A stretch of DNA of 64,000 nucleotides from Pseudomonas extremorientalis (GCF_001870465.1 NZ_MDGK01000053.1:1-64000); one strand, 5' to 3'. Shown: positions 33,495 to 42,461, counted from the stretch's first letter. The notes: a model not told the origin generated them from the sequence alone. Numbers and translations are program-made.

Positions 33495-35228
33495 TCAGGC
33501 GCTGGGCACCAGGGCCAGGCCGCTTTCCCAGGGGTGCTCGGAGGCACTCGGGTTGGCCGCTTCGCTGGGGTTCAGCGCACGCACGCTGACCAGCCCCGGC
33601 GCCGCGTTGCTGCTGACGGTGATGGTCATGATGTAGCCCTGGGTGCCGCCGCCGTCGGTCTGGCCGGGAATCGCCGAGGCATCCGGCAGGAACTGCGTGA
33701 CCTGGGCCGTGATGCCCGGGTTGGAGAACTGCACCCGTGCATCCGCCGCCGTGGTGTTCGGGTCGGCGCCTTGTACCACCAATACGAACTGGCCTGAGCT
33801 GCCGGGGGCAAAGCTGGCCGGCAAGTCGCTGGGGGATTGGCCGTAGAACAGGTCAATCGGCAGCAACTGCACGGGCCAGGGTTGCGCATCGGTGGTGTTG
33901 GCCGCCACGCAGGCACACTCCTTGGGCTGGGCCGTGAGCGGCGCAGGGGTCACGCTGAGGGCCACGTTCAGTTCGTTGGCGATCACCCACACGTAGTCGA
34001 TCGGCGCGCCGTTGATGGTGATCTCATTGATCGAGAACCCCGCGCTGGCCGGCACCTCAAAGACCGCCTGGAGAATCTGGTCGGAGTTGTTCGGGCCGGT
34101 GCCGGCGGTGCCACGGGTAACGCGCCAGTAGCTGCTGACATCCTGGCCTTGCGGGCCTTTCCAGGTGCTGAAGGACTTGGGTTGCTGCAGGTACAGGCCG
34201 ATAGGGTTGGTCAACGAGATCAGGTTGTTGACCGCCGCCTGGTTCGCGGAGAACCCGATATGCGGGTCGGAGTTGCGGTAGTTCTGCCCGTATTGCGCGC
34301 AGCAGATCAGGCTCTGCTGGTTCTGGCTGCTGGTGAGTGGCCGCAGGATGGTGGCCGCCGCCGCCAGGTAGATCTCGGCGCTCAGGGTATTGGGGCCGGA
34401 AGTCAGGTGCATCGCGCCGCCCGACACGCCCGGTATGCGCACGGTGCCGCTGTTCCATTTGTTCACGGTGTCGTAGGCGGGCTGGCCGGTGGTGGGGTCG
34501 AGTACCGGTTCGCCGGCTTTGCCGGTCGGGCCGTCGGCGGTGTAGCGCAGGTACAGGTCTTCGAGTTTCACCTGCGGGTCGACATACGCCTGGTACAGGC
34601 CCAGCACGGCACCCGGGTCGATGTTCCACATGGTCAGGAAATACGCCGGGTTCTCGCTTGTGAACATGATGCTGCGCATTTTGCCGTCGGGGTCGCGGGT
34701 GATCGACCACTCGCAGTATTCGTCCAGCCAGCCCCGTGGACCCGAGGGCGAAAAGTCGGCGTAGGGGCCGTTCCAGTTGATGGATTTGCACAGCACGCTG
34801 GGGATCTGCAGTTGGGTGGCCTTGGGGTCCGGGTACAGCGAATAGAGGGTGTCGTTGAGGGTGATCTGGCCGTGGTCGGTCAGTTGCATCACCTGGTCCA
34901 GGGTCATGGCCTTGCCGCCCAGTTGCGGGACCACGGCAGCGCCCTCGTTATAGAAAAACGTCCACAGCCGATTGGGGAAGGGCTGCCAGGTGATGGTCTT
35001 TGGCTTCAGCGTGCCGTAGCCGCTCTCCAGCGGGTTGTAATAGCCCGAGCGCGGTGCATCGTTGAGGTTGGACCAGGGGTTGCCGATGATCGACATCTGG
35101 GTCCAGCCGGTGACGTTGTTGTTCCAGTCGGTTTCGAACGCCGGCAACTGGTCCTCCAGGCCCAACTTGTTGTAGTCCTTGGGCGCTTGTTCGGCAGGGG
35201 AGGTGAATTGGGTGAAGGGTGTGCTCAT
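33495..35228 (-). CDS. unknown 577-aa protein coupled to tyrosinase
   Basis: Encodes 577 residues from the ATG at 35228, which overlaps the tyrosinase stop by ATGA and has GGAG upstream. No signal peptide or membrane helix is seen. The N-terminal two thirds are rich in Trp, Tyr and Pro (WQPFPNRLWTFFYNEGAAVV, CKSINWNGPYADFSPSGPRG); Cys pairs CC (about 320) and ECAC are present; the C-terminal ~130 residues look like an immunoglobulin-like beta domain (GQFVLVVQGADPN, YIMTITVSSNAAPGLVSVRA). I do not recognise the family. Translational coupling suggests it forms a complex with the tyrosinase or acts on its product or copper loading. Confidence 0.6.
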   Translation of the reverse strand: MSTPFTQFTSPAEQAPKDYNKLGLEDQLPAFETDWNNNVTGWTQMSIIGNPWSNLNDAPRSGYYNPLESGYGTLKPKTITWQPFPNRLWTFFYNEGAAVVPQLGGKAMTLDQVMQLTDHGQITLNDTLYSLYPDPKATQLQIPSVLCKSINWNGPYADFSPSGPRGWLDEYCEWSITRDPDGKMRSIMFTSENPAYFLTMWNIDPGAVLGLYQAYVDPQVKLEDLYLRYTADGPTGKAGEPVLDPTTGQPAYDTVNKWNSGTVRIPGVSGGAMHLTSGPNTLSAEIYLAAAATILRPLTSSQNQQSLICCAQYGQNYRNSDPHIGFSANQAAVNNLISLTNPIGLYLQQPKSFSTWKGPQGQDVSSYWRVTRGTAGTGPNNSDQILQAVFEVPASAGFSINEITINGAPIDYVWVIANELNVALSVTPAPLTAQPKECACVAANTTDAQPWPVQLLPIDLFYGQSPSDLPASFAPGSSGQFVLVVQGADPNTTAADARVQFSNPGITAQVTQFLPDASAIPGQTDGGGTQGYIMTITVSSNAAPGLVSVRALNPSEAANPSASEHPWESGLALVPSA

Positions 35229-37012
35229 GTCGGTTCTCCAGCATCGGTGTTGGTGGAGCAGCAACCGGCGCCCGGAGCGGGGCCGGCAGAGGTTTGGCGC
35301 GGGTCGTCCCACACCAGTTCGGCGATAAAGCCAGGCAGCGGCGCGTATGCATCGGCCGTCAATACCTGGCCACTATCGGAGTGGGTCACGACCAGCGATA
35401 ACTGCGCTGTGTCGGTCGGTTTGAGCTTGAGTACCCGGGCATTGCGCGCAGCGTTCAGCGCCCGCGACACGCCCAGGGTGACGCAGCGGCCCTTGTCGTC
35501 GACCAGGCCCATGCCGATGCGGCTGAAGCGCCCGACGTAATGCGGGTTATCGGCGCGGGCGTGTTGCGCGGTGGCGTCGGGCTGGTTGAGGAAGACGTCG
35601 ATCAGGTAGGTGTCGTGGGTGCAGCGCACATGGTCGAACACCACCCACGGACCGGTGCCTGCCGCCTGGGACTGACGGCAGCACGCAGCCTTGGCCGCGC
35701 CGAACTGCGGGGCGACTGGCGTGCCATAGTCGTAGCCGATGTGCCGGCTGTCCTGGGCCATGTCGCCGAGGGTGGTGTAGCGCCAGGCGTCGGCGCTAGT
35801 GAAGGTCACGTCATCGGCCTGATGCCCGGCGAAGGGTTGCAACAGGCATTGGGTAGTGTACTGCGCCGCCGGGTTGGCGCGGATCCAGACCTCCAGCATG
35901 CGGTCGATGTTGGCGTGATAGGAGCAGAATACCGGGTCGAAGGCGGTGTAGGCGTTGTCGGCCATGTCGCCGCCGATCCAGCCGTGATAGTTGTCGTGGG
36001 GCTGCTCGTAGAGTCCGTCGAAATTCAGCGCACGGTTGGGGTACAGGTTGTCCGGTTGCGGCGGGTCGAAGGCCGTGATGTTGGCCCACGGATAGCCTGG
36101 CACACCCTGGGGCTGGCTGAAGGTGGTGAACGCCAGCGCATCGACCACCTGCTGCTGGAAGATCCGGCTCATGCCATACAGCTGGGTGCGCTCGAACCGA
36201 AAGGCCTCGCCCTGGGTGTAGAACAGCGGGTTGCGCTGCACGTACAGGCAGTCGACACCCTCGACCGGCGCGGTGGCGCAGACCTTGGAGCAGCCATCCT
36301 TGGCCGCCGCATAACGCAACGGGTTACGCCGCACCACACCGGTGCGGGGGTGCACGTAGGTTTCATCGAGGAACGCCTGGGGCAAGCCGGCCTGGGGGCT
36401 GCCGTCGACACTGGCGTCTGCGGCCATCCAGTCCCAGTAGGGGATCGCGCAGTCGATCAGTGCTTCCAGGTACAGCAGGTAAGCGCGGTGCCACAGGGCG
36501 AAGGCTTCCTGGTAATGCAGGCACCAGTTGGTGTGGATGTAGGCATAGCGCTGCCAGGGCGAGCCACTGTCGGGGTCGCCGATGTGCATTACGTCATCCA
36601 GCTTGGCGCGGTACAGGTTCAGTGCTTCGGGGCTCAGGGAGCGGATGTCCTGGCGCACACGCTTGACCGGGTGTGGCAATGCCGGTGGCGGAATGCGCTC
36701 GGCCAGGTCAAACGGCGAGATGCTGTCCAGCCGCCAACCCTGGTTGACCCAAAGGCGGAAGGTTTCCAGGGCATCCATCGGCCAGAACTGTTGCTGATCG
36801 GTGGTCAGCGGCATGTTGCGCGAGGCCAGGTGCTGGTAGATGGTTTGCGACCAGGTCTGGACCGAGGCCGGGTCTTCCAGGAACACCTCATAGGCGTTCA
36901 TGCAACCGACCCAGGTGGCGGCGACGGCGGCGCGCTGGGCGGCGGGTATCCAGTAGGGGGCGCTGAACAGCGCCTTGATATCACCGGTCCATGTCGGTTT
37001 CGCGACTATCAT
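35225..37012 (-). CDS. tyrosinase / polyphenol oxidase (type 3 copper protein)
   Basis: Encodes 595 residues, about twice a Streptomyces tyrosinase. CuA ligands are His160, His166 and His175 (HTNWCLH, FALWHRAYLLYLE), and CuB ligands His339, His343 and His366 (HDNYHGWIGG, VFCSYHANIDRMLEVW). Cys164-Leu-His166 matches the Cys-X-His thioether motif of fungal tyrosinases and catechol oxidases. It should oxidise phenols or catechols to quinones with O2. There is no signal peptide. An N-terminal ~120-residue extension and a Cys-rich tail (GAGCCSTN) are unassigned. It is first in a three-gene operon and diverges from an Lrp regulator. Confidence 0.88.
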   Translation of the reverse strand: MIVAKPTWTGDIKALFSAPYWIPAAQRAAVAATWVGCMNAYEVFLEDPASVQTWSQTIYQHLASRNMPLTTDQQQFWPMDALETFRLWVNQGWRLDSISPFDLAERIPPPALPHPVKRVRQDIRSLSPEALNLYRAKLDDVMHIGDPDSGSPWQRYAYIHTNWCLHYQEAFALWHRAYLLYLEALIDCAIPYWDWMAADASVDGSPQAGLPQAFLDETYVHPRTGVVRRNPLRYAAAKDGCSKVCATAPVEGVDCLYVQRNPLFYTQGEAFRFERTQLYGMSRIFQQQVVDALAFTTFSQPQGVPGYPWANITAFDPPQPDNLYPNRALNFDGLYEQPHDNYHGWIGGDMADNAYTAFDPVFCSYHANIDRMLEVWIRANPAAQYTTQCLLQPFAGHQADDVTFTSADAWRYTTLGDMAQDSRHIGYDYGTPVAPQFGAAKAACCRQSQAAGTGPWVVFDHVRCTHDTYLIDVFLNQPDATAQHARADNPHYVGRFSRIGMGLVDDKGRCVTLGVSRALNAARNARVLKLKPTDTAQLSLVVTHSDSGQVLTADAYAPLPGFIAELVWDDPRQTSAGPAPGAGCCSTNTDAGEPT

Positions 37013-37159
37013 CAGATCCCTCTCATGCCGCCTTCAGGCCAGGTGTTGGCCGGGCTGCTAAGCTGGAACGATGTTAACTAGCCACTGCGCAGGATTTGTG
37101 CAAATTGGCCCGTCTTTGCGACGTATTCATTGCATTTTTTCAAGGACGATTCGGAACCG

Positions 37160-37648
37160 ATGACAGACGCCATGGATTTGAAGATCCTGGGCAAGTTGCA
37201 GAAGGATTGCGACCAGAGCCTGGAGTTGTTGAGCGACAGCGTGGGGCTGTCTTCCACCAGTTGTTATCGGCGGATTCGTCGCATGGAGAGCGTGGGGATC
37301 ATCAAGGCCAAGGTCGCGGTGCTGGATGAACGCAAATTGGGCATTCAGGTGACGGCGTTTTTCCTGATCAAGCTGGACAGGGATAGCCAGGATATTGACC
37401 GCAAGATGCAGCACATCCTTTCGACTCATCCGGAGATTCAGGATTGTTACCTGATGACGGGGGAGTTTGATTTTGTGATGGTGGCGAAGTTTCGGGATGC
37501 TGCGGAGTACACCGAGTATATCTATCGGTTTCTGGAGACTTATCGGGATATTCCGATTCGGACCTATTCGTCGACGTTGGTGGTTAGGACGGTTAAGAAG
37601 TCTTATGAGTTGCCGTTGCAGGGGGTTGGGTTTTGTTCTCGAAGTTGA
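37160..37648 (+). CDS. Lrp/AsnC-family transcription regulator
   Basis: Encodes 162 residues starting MTDAMDLKILGKLQKDCDQS. The winged helix (LLSDSVGLSSTSCYRRIRRM ESVGII) is followed by the RAM effector domain (FFLIKLDRD, HPEIQDCYLMTGEFDFVMVA). Lrp/AsnC proteins sense amino acids. The gene is divergent from the tyrosinase operon with 147 bases between the two starts, so control of tyrosinase by an aromatic amino acid is a reasonable guess. The frame is open to 37130, but the ATG at 37160 fits the family length. Confidence 0.88.
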   Translation: MTDAMDLKILGKLQKDCDQSLELLSDSVGLSSTSCYRRIRRMESVGIIKAKVAVLDERKLGIQVTAFFLIKLDRDSQDIDRKMQHILSTHPEIQDCYLMTGEFDFVMVAKFRDAAEYTEYIYRFLETYRDIPIRTYSSTLVVRTVKKSYELPLQGVGFCSRS

Positions 37649-38226
37649 GTACATATCCGTTTCTTCGGTAACGGCTACTTAGGGTTCCGCTCTTACAGCG
37701 GCTCACTTTTGGAAAGGCCGGAATGCCGGCCCAGCCCAAAGTAAGCAAAAGGCCTTCGCCCCAACACTCGGCACCTCGCCTAGGTTCGGCCAGCGTGTTT
37801 GACGGGGCGATCCCAGATCAAAAGCAAGAGCGCGGCGGCCTTGGAGCCGACCGGATTGTATGGCCGGTACTCGGTCAAAGTGTGGGAGGGGCTTGCCCCC
37901 GATGGCAGTGGGTCAGTCACTGATGAGTTGGCTGACACACCGCCATCGGGGGCAAGCCCCCTCCCACAGTTTGATCTTCATGTATCAGTTGAAGGGTGGT
38001 TTGCTCTGGCTCTGGCTCTGGCTTTTGATCTGCTTTTGATTTTGATGTTAGGCGGCCCCCCAAATCCCTGTCGGATTACGGGTACACCGAGCCTAAGCGA
38101 GGTGCCGAGTGTTGGGGCAAGAGCGTTTTGCTTACTTTTGACTGGGCCGGCATTCCGGCTTTTCAAAAGTGAGCCGCCGTAAGGGCGGAACCAATAGCCG
38201 CCGTTACCCAAATAACGGATATACAC
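37649..38226 (+). repeat. 578 bp inverted-repeat element, copy B
   Basis: Starts at the base after the Lrp stop codon. The ends match copy A at 14376-15160: ACATATCC...GGTAACGG, GGTTCCGCTCTTACAGCGG and CACTCGGCACCTCGC at the left, with their complements at the right (GCCGTAAGGGCGGAACC, GGATATACAC). The centre differs from copy A: it carries an 86 bp REPIN (37882-37967). CCGGAATGCCGG and GCCGGCATTCCGG are extra small palindromes in each arm. No gene is inside. Confidence 0.8.
37882..37967 (+). repeat. REPIN (two inverted REP sequences)
   Basis: GTGGGAGGGGCTTGCCCCCG at the left and CGGGGGCAAGCCCCCTCCCAC at the right are inverted copies separated by about 45 bases. This is the standard form of P. 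fluorescens REPINs, mobilised in trans by a RAYT transposase encoded elsewhere. Confidence 0.85.
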
Positions 38227-38270
38227 ACCACCAAGAATTGCCCCCCACCCAATCCCAAATGAAGCTTTCA

Positions 38271-38282
38271 TGACAAAAGTTC
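38271..38282 (+). promoter_or_regulatory. TGACANNNGTTC motif upstream of phdA
   Basis: TGACAAAAGTTC within CTTTCATGACAAAAGTTC, 98 bases ahead of the phdA ATG and matching the site before pdtA. It lies just outside the inverted-repeat element, so the element has not displaced it. Confidence 0.45.
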
Positions 38283-38380
38283 GGTAGCCCATGGCCACTC
38301 CCGTCTCCTCTGTGTAACGCGCTTGAGCCCACCAGAAAGGTGAGCTTTTCAGCCGCAAGCAGGATGCCAGGAGTGGGGCG

Positions 38381-38983
38381 ATGGGAACTATGGAACGTTA
38401 CTCGAAAGTGGGCATGCAGGAGCTCGACCAGCGCCTGTCGAAGATCGTCGAAGCGGCGCGCAAGAAGCCGGTGTCGGTCTATCGCTACGGCGCACCCTGG
38501 GTATGGATTGTCTCCCAGGAGGACTGGCAGGGCGCCCGCAAGGAAGTGGCCAGCTATATCCCGGCAGGCCATTCCCTGGTGTTGCTGCGCCCGCAGATCG
38601 ACGAAGTGCTCGACCAGCACCGTGACTGGCTCACCGCCGAACCCGTGATGTCGATCCCTGCGCCGACCGTGCTGCAGATCCTGCTGCTGCAACTGCTGTA
38701 TTCGGTGCCCAGCGAGCAGCAACTGCATGAACAGCTGAACTACAACCTGCTGTTCCGCTGGTTCGTCGGCCTGGACCTCAACCAGAAGGTCTGGAGTGTT
38801 CATGTCCTGACTCGCGACATCGCCACGCTGCTGAACAACCCGCGTGCGGTGCAACTCATCCAGAAAATCATCGGTGACGTGTTTTGTGGCGCCTTGCTGC
38901 ACATGCCGGAGTTCTCGTTGAACTTCGCCTTGTTGCACACCTGGCTGGCACGCCACGGCAACACCGCGATCACCAGCAATTGA
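38381..38983 (+). CDS. phdA: PhdA-like protein (prevent-host-death homologue) of the Pdt locus
   Basis: Encodes 200 residues. The first ~60 (MERYSKVGMQELDQRLSKIV EAARKKPVSVYRYGAPWVWI) resemble Phd/YefM antitoxins. Residues about 85-185 (TVLQILLLQLLYSVPSEQQL, NYNLLFRWFVGLDLNQKVW) resemble the N-terminal DUF772 part of IS5-type transposases. The order pdtA-phdA-pdtB is that of P. aeruginosa PA0690-PA0692, where PhdA is reported to prevent biofilm cell death. No partner toxin is next to it. Here it is separated from pdtA by the tyrosinase block. Confidence 0.8.
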   Translation: MGTMERYSKVGMQELDQRLSKIVEAARKKPVSVYRYGAPWVWIVSQEDWQGARKEVASYIPAGHSLVLLRPQIDEVLDQHRDWLTAEPVMSIPAPTVLQILLLQLLYSVPSEQQLHEQLNYNLLFRWFVGLDLNQKVWSVHVLTRDIATLLNNPRAVQLIQKIIGDVFCGALLHMPEFSLNFALLHTWLARHGNTAITSN

Positions 38984-39042
38984 GCAGGCCGTACGCCGGG
39001 CATTCGGCGACGGTGCAAACAATCAGACAGTCAGGGGGCGGT

Positions 39043-40626
39043 GTGGAGCATCTGTTCAAATTAACGCTGGCGCTGTGTTGCGTAACGCTGGGGAGCCTGG
39101 CGCAACCGGTGTTGGCCGAGGAAGAGGCGGCGGCGCGCAGGGTCGACGTCAATGAGTACTTCGTGCGCGGCAATACCGTGCTCGATGCGGCGACGATCGA
39201 GGAGGCGGTGTACCCGTTCCTGGGACCGCAAAAGACCCTGGACGATATCGAAGGTGCCCGCGATGCATTGCAGAAGATCTACCAGGCGCGTGGCTACCAG
39301 TCGGTGTTTGTCGAGCTGCCGGAGCAGAAGGTCGATGACGGCATCGTCTACCTGCAAGTGAGCGAAACCAAGGTTGGCCGCGTACGGGTGGTCGGCGCCA
39401 AGCATTATTCACCGGTGGAAATCCGCGAGCAGGTGCCGGCCCTGGAGGAGGGCGCGGTGCCGGACTTTGCCACGGTGCAAACCCAGTTGGCCGGCCTCAA
39501 TCGCAGTGCCGGGCGCCAGGTCACGCCGCTGGTGCGCGAAGGCCAGCGCCCGGGCACGATGGATGTGGACCTGCAGGTGGAAGACCAGAACCCCTGGCAC
39601 GCCACCCTCGGCCTGAACAACGACTACAGCGCCGACACCGAGAAGCTGCGTTCGGTCGCCACGCTGGGTTACGACAACCTCTGGCAGCTGGGCCACAGCA
39701 TTTCCCTGACCTACTTCACCGCGCCCCAGGACACCGACAACGCCAAGGTCTGGTCCGGTTCCTACAGTGCGCCGTTGAACGAGCGCTGGACCTTGCAGTT
39801 CTCGGGTTACCAGTCCGACAGCAACATCGCCACCATCGGCGGCAGTAACGTGTTGGGCAAGGGCCATTCCTACGGCGTGTCGGCCATCTACAACCTGCCG
39901 GCGGCGGGTAATTGGGCCAATTCGTTCTCGTTCGGCGTGGACTTCAAGGACTTCGACGAGCAGATGAAATTCGGCTCCAGCAGCGACCAGGTGCCGCTCA
40001 AGTACGCACCGTTCACCTTGGGTTACAACGGCTTTCGCTACACCGAACAATCCCAGTTGGGCCTGGGCCTGAACCTGGTGGTGGGTACCCGCGCGTTCTT
40101 CGGCTACGGCAGCGATGCCGAAGAGTTCGACTACAAGCGCTACAAGGCCAGCGCCAGTTTCGCCGTGCTCAAGGGCGACCTGAATTACACCTACACCTTT
40201 GCCAACGATTGGCAGTCGGCAACCAAGGGCGGCTTCCAGCTCGCGTCGGGGCCGCTGGTTTCCAACGAGCAGTATTCCGCCGGCGGCGCCACTTCGGTGC
40301 GCGGTTACCTGGCGGCGGAGCGCACCGGGGATGAGGGTTACTTGCTCTCCCAGGAGCTGCGCACGCCGTCCCTGGCCAAGTTCCTCGGCAGTTATGTGCA
40401 GGAGTGGCGCTTTTATGCGTTCGCCGAAGGCGCGCGCATGCGCCTGCACGACCCGCTGCCCGAGCAAGAAGACGAATACAGCCTGGCCAGTGTCGGCCTG
40501 GGCACCCGCGCCAGTTTGAGCAAATGGTTGTCCGGCAGCCTGGATTGGGGCTACCCGCTGCTCGATGGACCGAACACCCAGAAACAGGACTCGCGATTGC
40601 ACTTCAGTGTGCAGGCGACTTTCTGA
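39043..40626 (+). CDS. pdtB: two-partner-secretion outer-membrane transporter PdtB-like (ShlB/FhaC family)
   Basis: Encodes 527 residues from a GTG at 39043, chosen because it starts a signal peptide (LFKLTLALCCVTLGSLAQPVLA); the frame extends upstream into phdA. POTRA domains occupy about 30-190 (DVNEYFVRGNTVLDAATIEE, GYQSVFVELPEQKVDDGIVY) and a 16-strand barrel the rest, with the family's VRGYLAAERTGDEGY loop-6 motif. It is the Omp85-type channel that recognises the TPS domain of PdtA. The gene follows phdA by 59 bases. Confidence 0.92.
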   Translation: MEHLFKLTLALCCVTLGSLAQPVLAEEEAAARRVDVNEYFVRGNTVLDAATIEEAVYPFLGPQKTLDDIEGARDALQKIYQARGYQSVFVELPEQKVDDGIVYLQVSETKVGRVRVVGAKHYSPVEIREQVPALEEGAVPDFATVQTQLAGLNRSAGRQVTPLVREGQRPGTMDVDLQVEDQNPWHATLGLNNDYSADTEKLRSVATLGYDNLWQLGHSISLTYFTAPQDTDNAKVWSGSYSAPLNERWTLQFSGYQSDSNIATIGGSNVLGKGHSYGVSAIYNLPAAGNWANSFSFGVDFKDFDEQMKFGSSSDQVPLKYAPFTLGYNGFRYTEQSQLGLGLNLVVGTRAFFGYGSDAEEFDYKRYKASASFAVLKGDLNYTYTFANDWQSATKGGFQLASGPLVSNEQYSAGGATSVRGYLAAERTGDEGYLLSQELRTPSLAKFLGSYVQEWRFYAFAEGARMRLHDPLPEQEDEYSLASVGLGTRASLSKWLSGSLDWGYPLLDGPNTQKQDSRLHFSVQATF

Positions 40627-40650
40627 CTTTTTCTTCCGGAGACTTCACCC

Positions 40651-42450
40651 ATGCAACGCCTATTCCTGAGCCTGTTGATCTGCCTGGGCTTCGCGCTCCC
40701 GGCCACCGCCCATGCCTGGTGGCAGGACGACTGGCACTACCGCAAACAGATTTCGGTAGACACCACCGCCCAAGGCGCCGCGATCAGCCAGGCCCTGGGT
40801 CGCACTGCACTGCTGGTGCGCCTGCACACCGGCAACTTCACTTTTGACGGGGTCAAGGACGACGGTTCTGACCTGCGTTTTGTGAGTGCCGACGACAAGA
40901 CCGTGTTCAACCACCAGATCGAAAGCTTCGACCCACTGATGGGCATGGCGCTGATCTGGGTCGATGTGCCCAAGGTCGAAGGCGGCCAGCGCCAGGATCT
41001 GTGGATGTACTACGGCAACCAGAAGGCACCGGCCACGGCCAATGGGCAACTGACCTTCGACCCGAGCTACACCGCGCTCTACCACTTTGACGGGGTCAAT
41101 GGCACCCCGGCCCGGGACACCACGGCCTACGCCAACACCGCGTTGAACGCCACCGGCGCGAGCATCGACGGCGTGATCGGCCGCGCCTTGCAGTTGAGCG
41201 GCCAAGCGTTGATGTTGCCGGCCAGCCCCTCGTTACAGCACGCTGCGGGCGGCGCGTTCACGTTCAGCGCCTGGTTGCGCCTGGACCAGGCCAGCGGCGA
41301 GCAAGCGGTGCTGGCCCGTCGCGACGGCGGCCATAGTCTGTTACTGGGCCTGAACCAGGGCATGCCGTTCGTGGACGTCGACGGCCAGCGCGCCGTCTCC
41401 ACTCAACCGCTGAACCCTGGTCAGTGGCAGCACCTGGCGTTCACCGCCGAGGGCGATAAGGTCACGCTGTACGTGAATGGTCGCGAAACCGCGACTCTGG
41501 CAGTGGCTCTGCCGGCGTTCAATTCTCAGACCGCCATTGGCGCCGACCTGCCGGAAGCCGGCAGCACCCACCTGCCATTCGCCGGTGCCATCGATGAGCT
41601 GCGCCTGTCCAAGGTGGCACGCCCGGCTGCGCTGTTGCTGGCCGATGCCAGCGCCCAGGGCGCCGAGTCGAAGCTGGTGGCCTACGGGGTGGATGAAGAA
41701 CAATCCGGCTTCGGTTTCGGCAGCCTGGGCTTTTTGCTCAACGCCGTACCGGTGGATGCCTGGGTGATCATCCTGGTGCTGGTGGCGATGATGTTCCAGT
41801 CGTGGGTCATCATGCTGCGCAAGAACCGCCAGGTCAGCCGTGTAAGCAGTGCCAACGAGGTCTTTCGCGAGCACTTCGCGCAGATCGGCACCCGCCTGGA
41901 GATGTATGCCGACGACGCCCTGTTGGGTGAGCGCCTGACCCATTCTTCGCTGTGGCGCCTGTACCTGGTGGCGGTCAAGGAGATCCGCACCCGCCGTGCC
42001 CAGGGCGCGGACACTTCGTCGGTGTCGGCCGCCACCATCGAAGCCATTCGTTGCTCCATGGACGGCGTGCGCACTCGCGAGAACCAGGCCCTGAGTTCCA
42101 AGTTGTCGACCCTGTCCAACGCCATCGCCGGCGGCCCGTACATCGGCCTGCTCGGCACGGTGCTGGGGATCATGGTGGTGTTCCTCGGCACGGCGATGGC
42201 CGGTGACGTGAACATCAACGCGATCGCCCCTGGCATGGCGGCGGCGTTGCTGGCGACAGCCATGGGCCTGTTCGTGGCGATCCCCGCGCTGTTTGGCTAC
42301 AACCGCCTGATCACGCGCAACAAGGAAGTCAGTGCGGACATGCGCGTGTTCGTCGACGAGTTCATCACTCGCCTGGCGGAGATGCACGGCGAGAGCCAGC
42401 ACAGTGAAGCCGCGCACCGCCGCGAACATCACGCATCGGTTCCGGCCTGA
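40651..42450 (+). CDS. exbB: ExbB-like proton-channel protein with DUF2341 and LamG-type lectin domains
   Basis: Encodes 599 residues. After a signal peptide (1-22) comes a DUF2341 domain (about 50-135, WHYRKQISVDTTAQGAAISQ, LWMYYGNQKA), then a concanavalin/LamG-like domain (about 140-335, ALYHFDG, FTFSAWLRLD, WQHLAFTAEGDKVTLYVNGR). A membrane helix starts near 368, and the TolQ/ExbB core has helices at about 495-515 (GPYIGLLGTVLGIMVVFLG) and 522-550. Ordinary ExbB is about 240 residues. It corresponds to PA0693 (exbB2). The periplasmic lectin-like part may touch peptidoglycan or PdtA. Confidence 0.88.
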   Translation: MQRLFLSLLICLGFALPATAHAWWQDDWHYRKQISVDTTAQGAAISQALGRTALLVRLHTGNFTFDGVKDDGSDLRFVSADDKTVFNHQIESFDPLMGMALIWVDVPKVEGGQRQDLWMYYGNQKAPATANGQLTFDPSYTALYHFDGVNGTPARDTTAYANTALNATGASIDGVIGRALQLSGQALMLPASPSLQHAAGGAFTFSAWLRLDQASGEQAVLARRDGGHSLLLGLNQGMPFVDVDGQRAVSTQPLNPGQWQHLAFTAEGDKVTLYVNGRETATLAVALPAFNSQTAIGADLPEAGSTHLPFAGAIDELRLSKVARPAALLLADASAQGAESKLVAYGVDEEQSGFGFGSLGFLLNAVPVDAWVIILVLVAMMFQSWVIMLRKNRQVSRVSSANEVFREHFAQIGTRLEMYADDALLGERLTHSSLWRLYLVAVKEIRTRRAQGADTSSVSAATIEAIRCSMDGVRTRENQALSSKLSTLSNAIAGGPYIGLLGTVLGIMVVFLGTAMAGDVNINAIAPGMAAALLATAMGLFVAIPALFGYNRLITRNKEVSADMRVFVDEFITRLAEMHGESQHSEAAHRREHHASVPA

Positions 42451-42461
42451 GGAGAATCGCC

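Noticed and set aside
33837..37081. Long plus-strand frames opposite the tyrosinase operon (567 and 513 codons)
   Set aside because: The minus strand holds all copper ligands of a tyrosinase and coupled starts; the plus frames show only Val/Gly/Arg-rich shadow composition.
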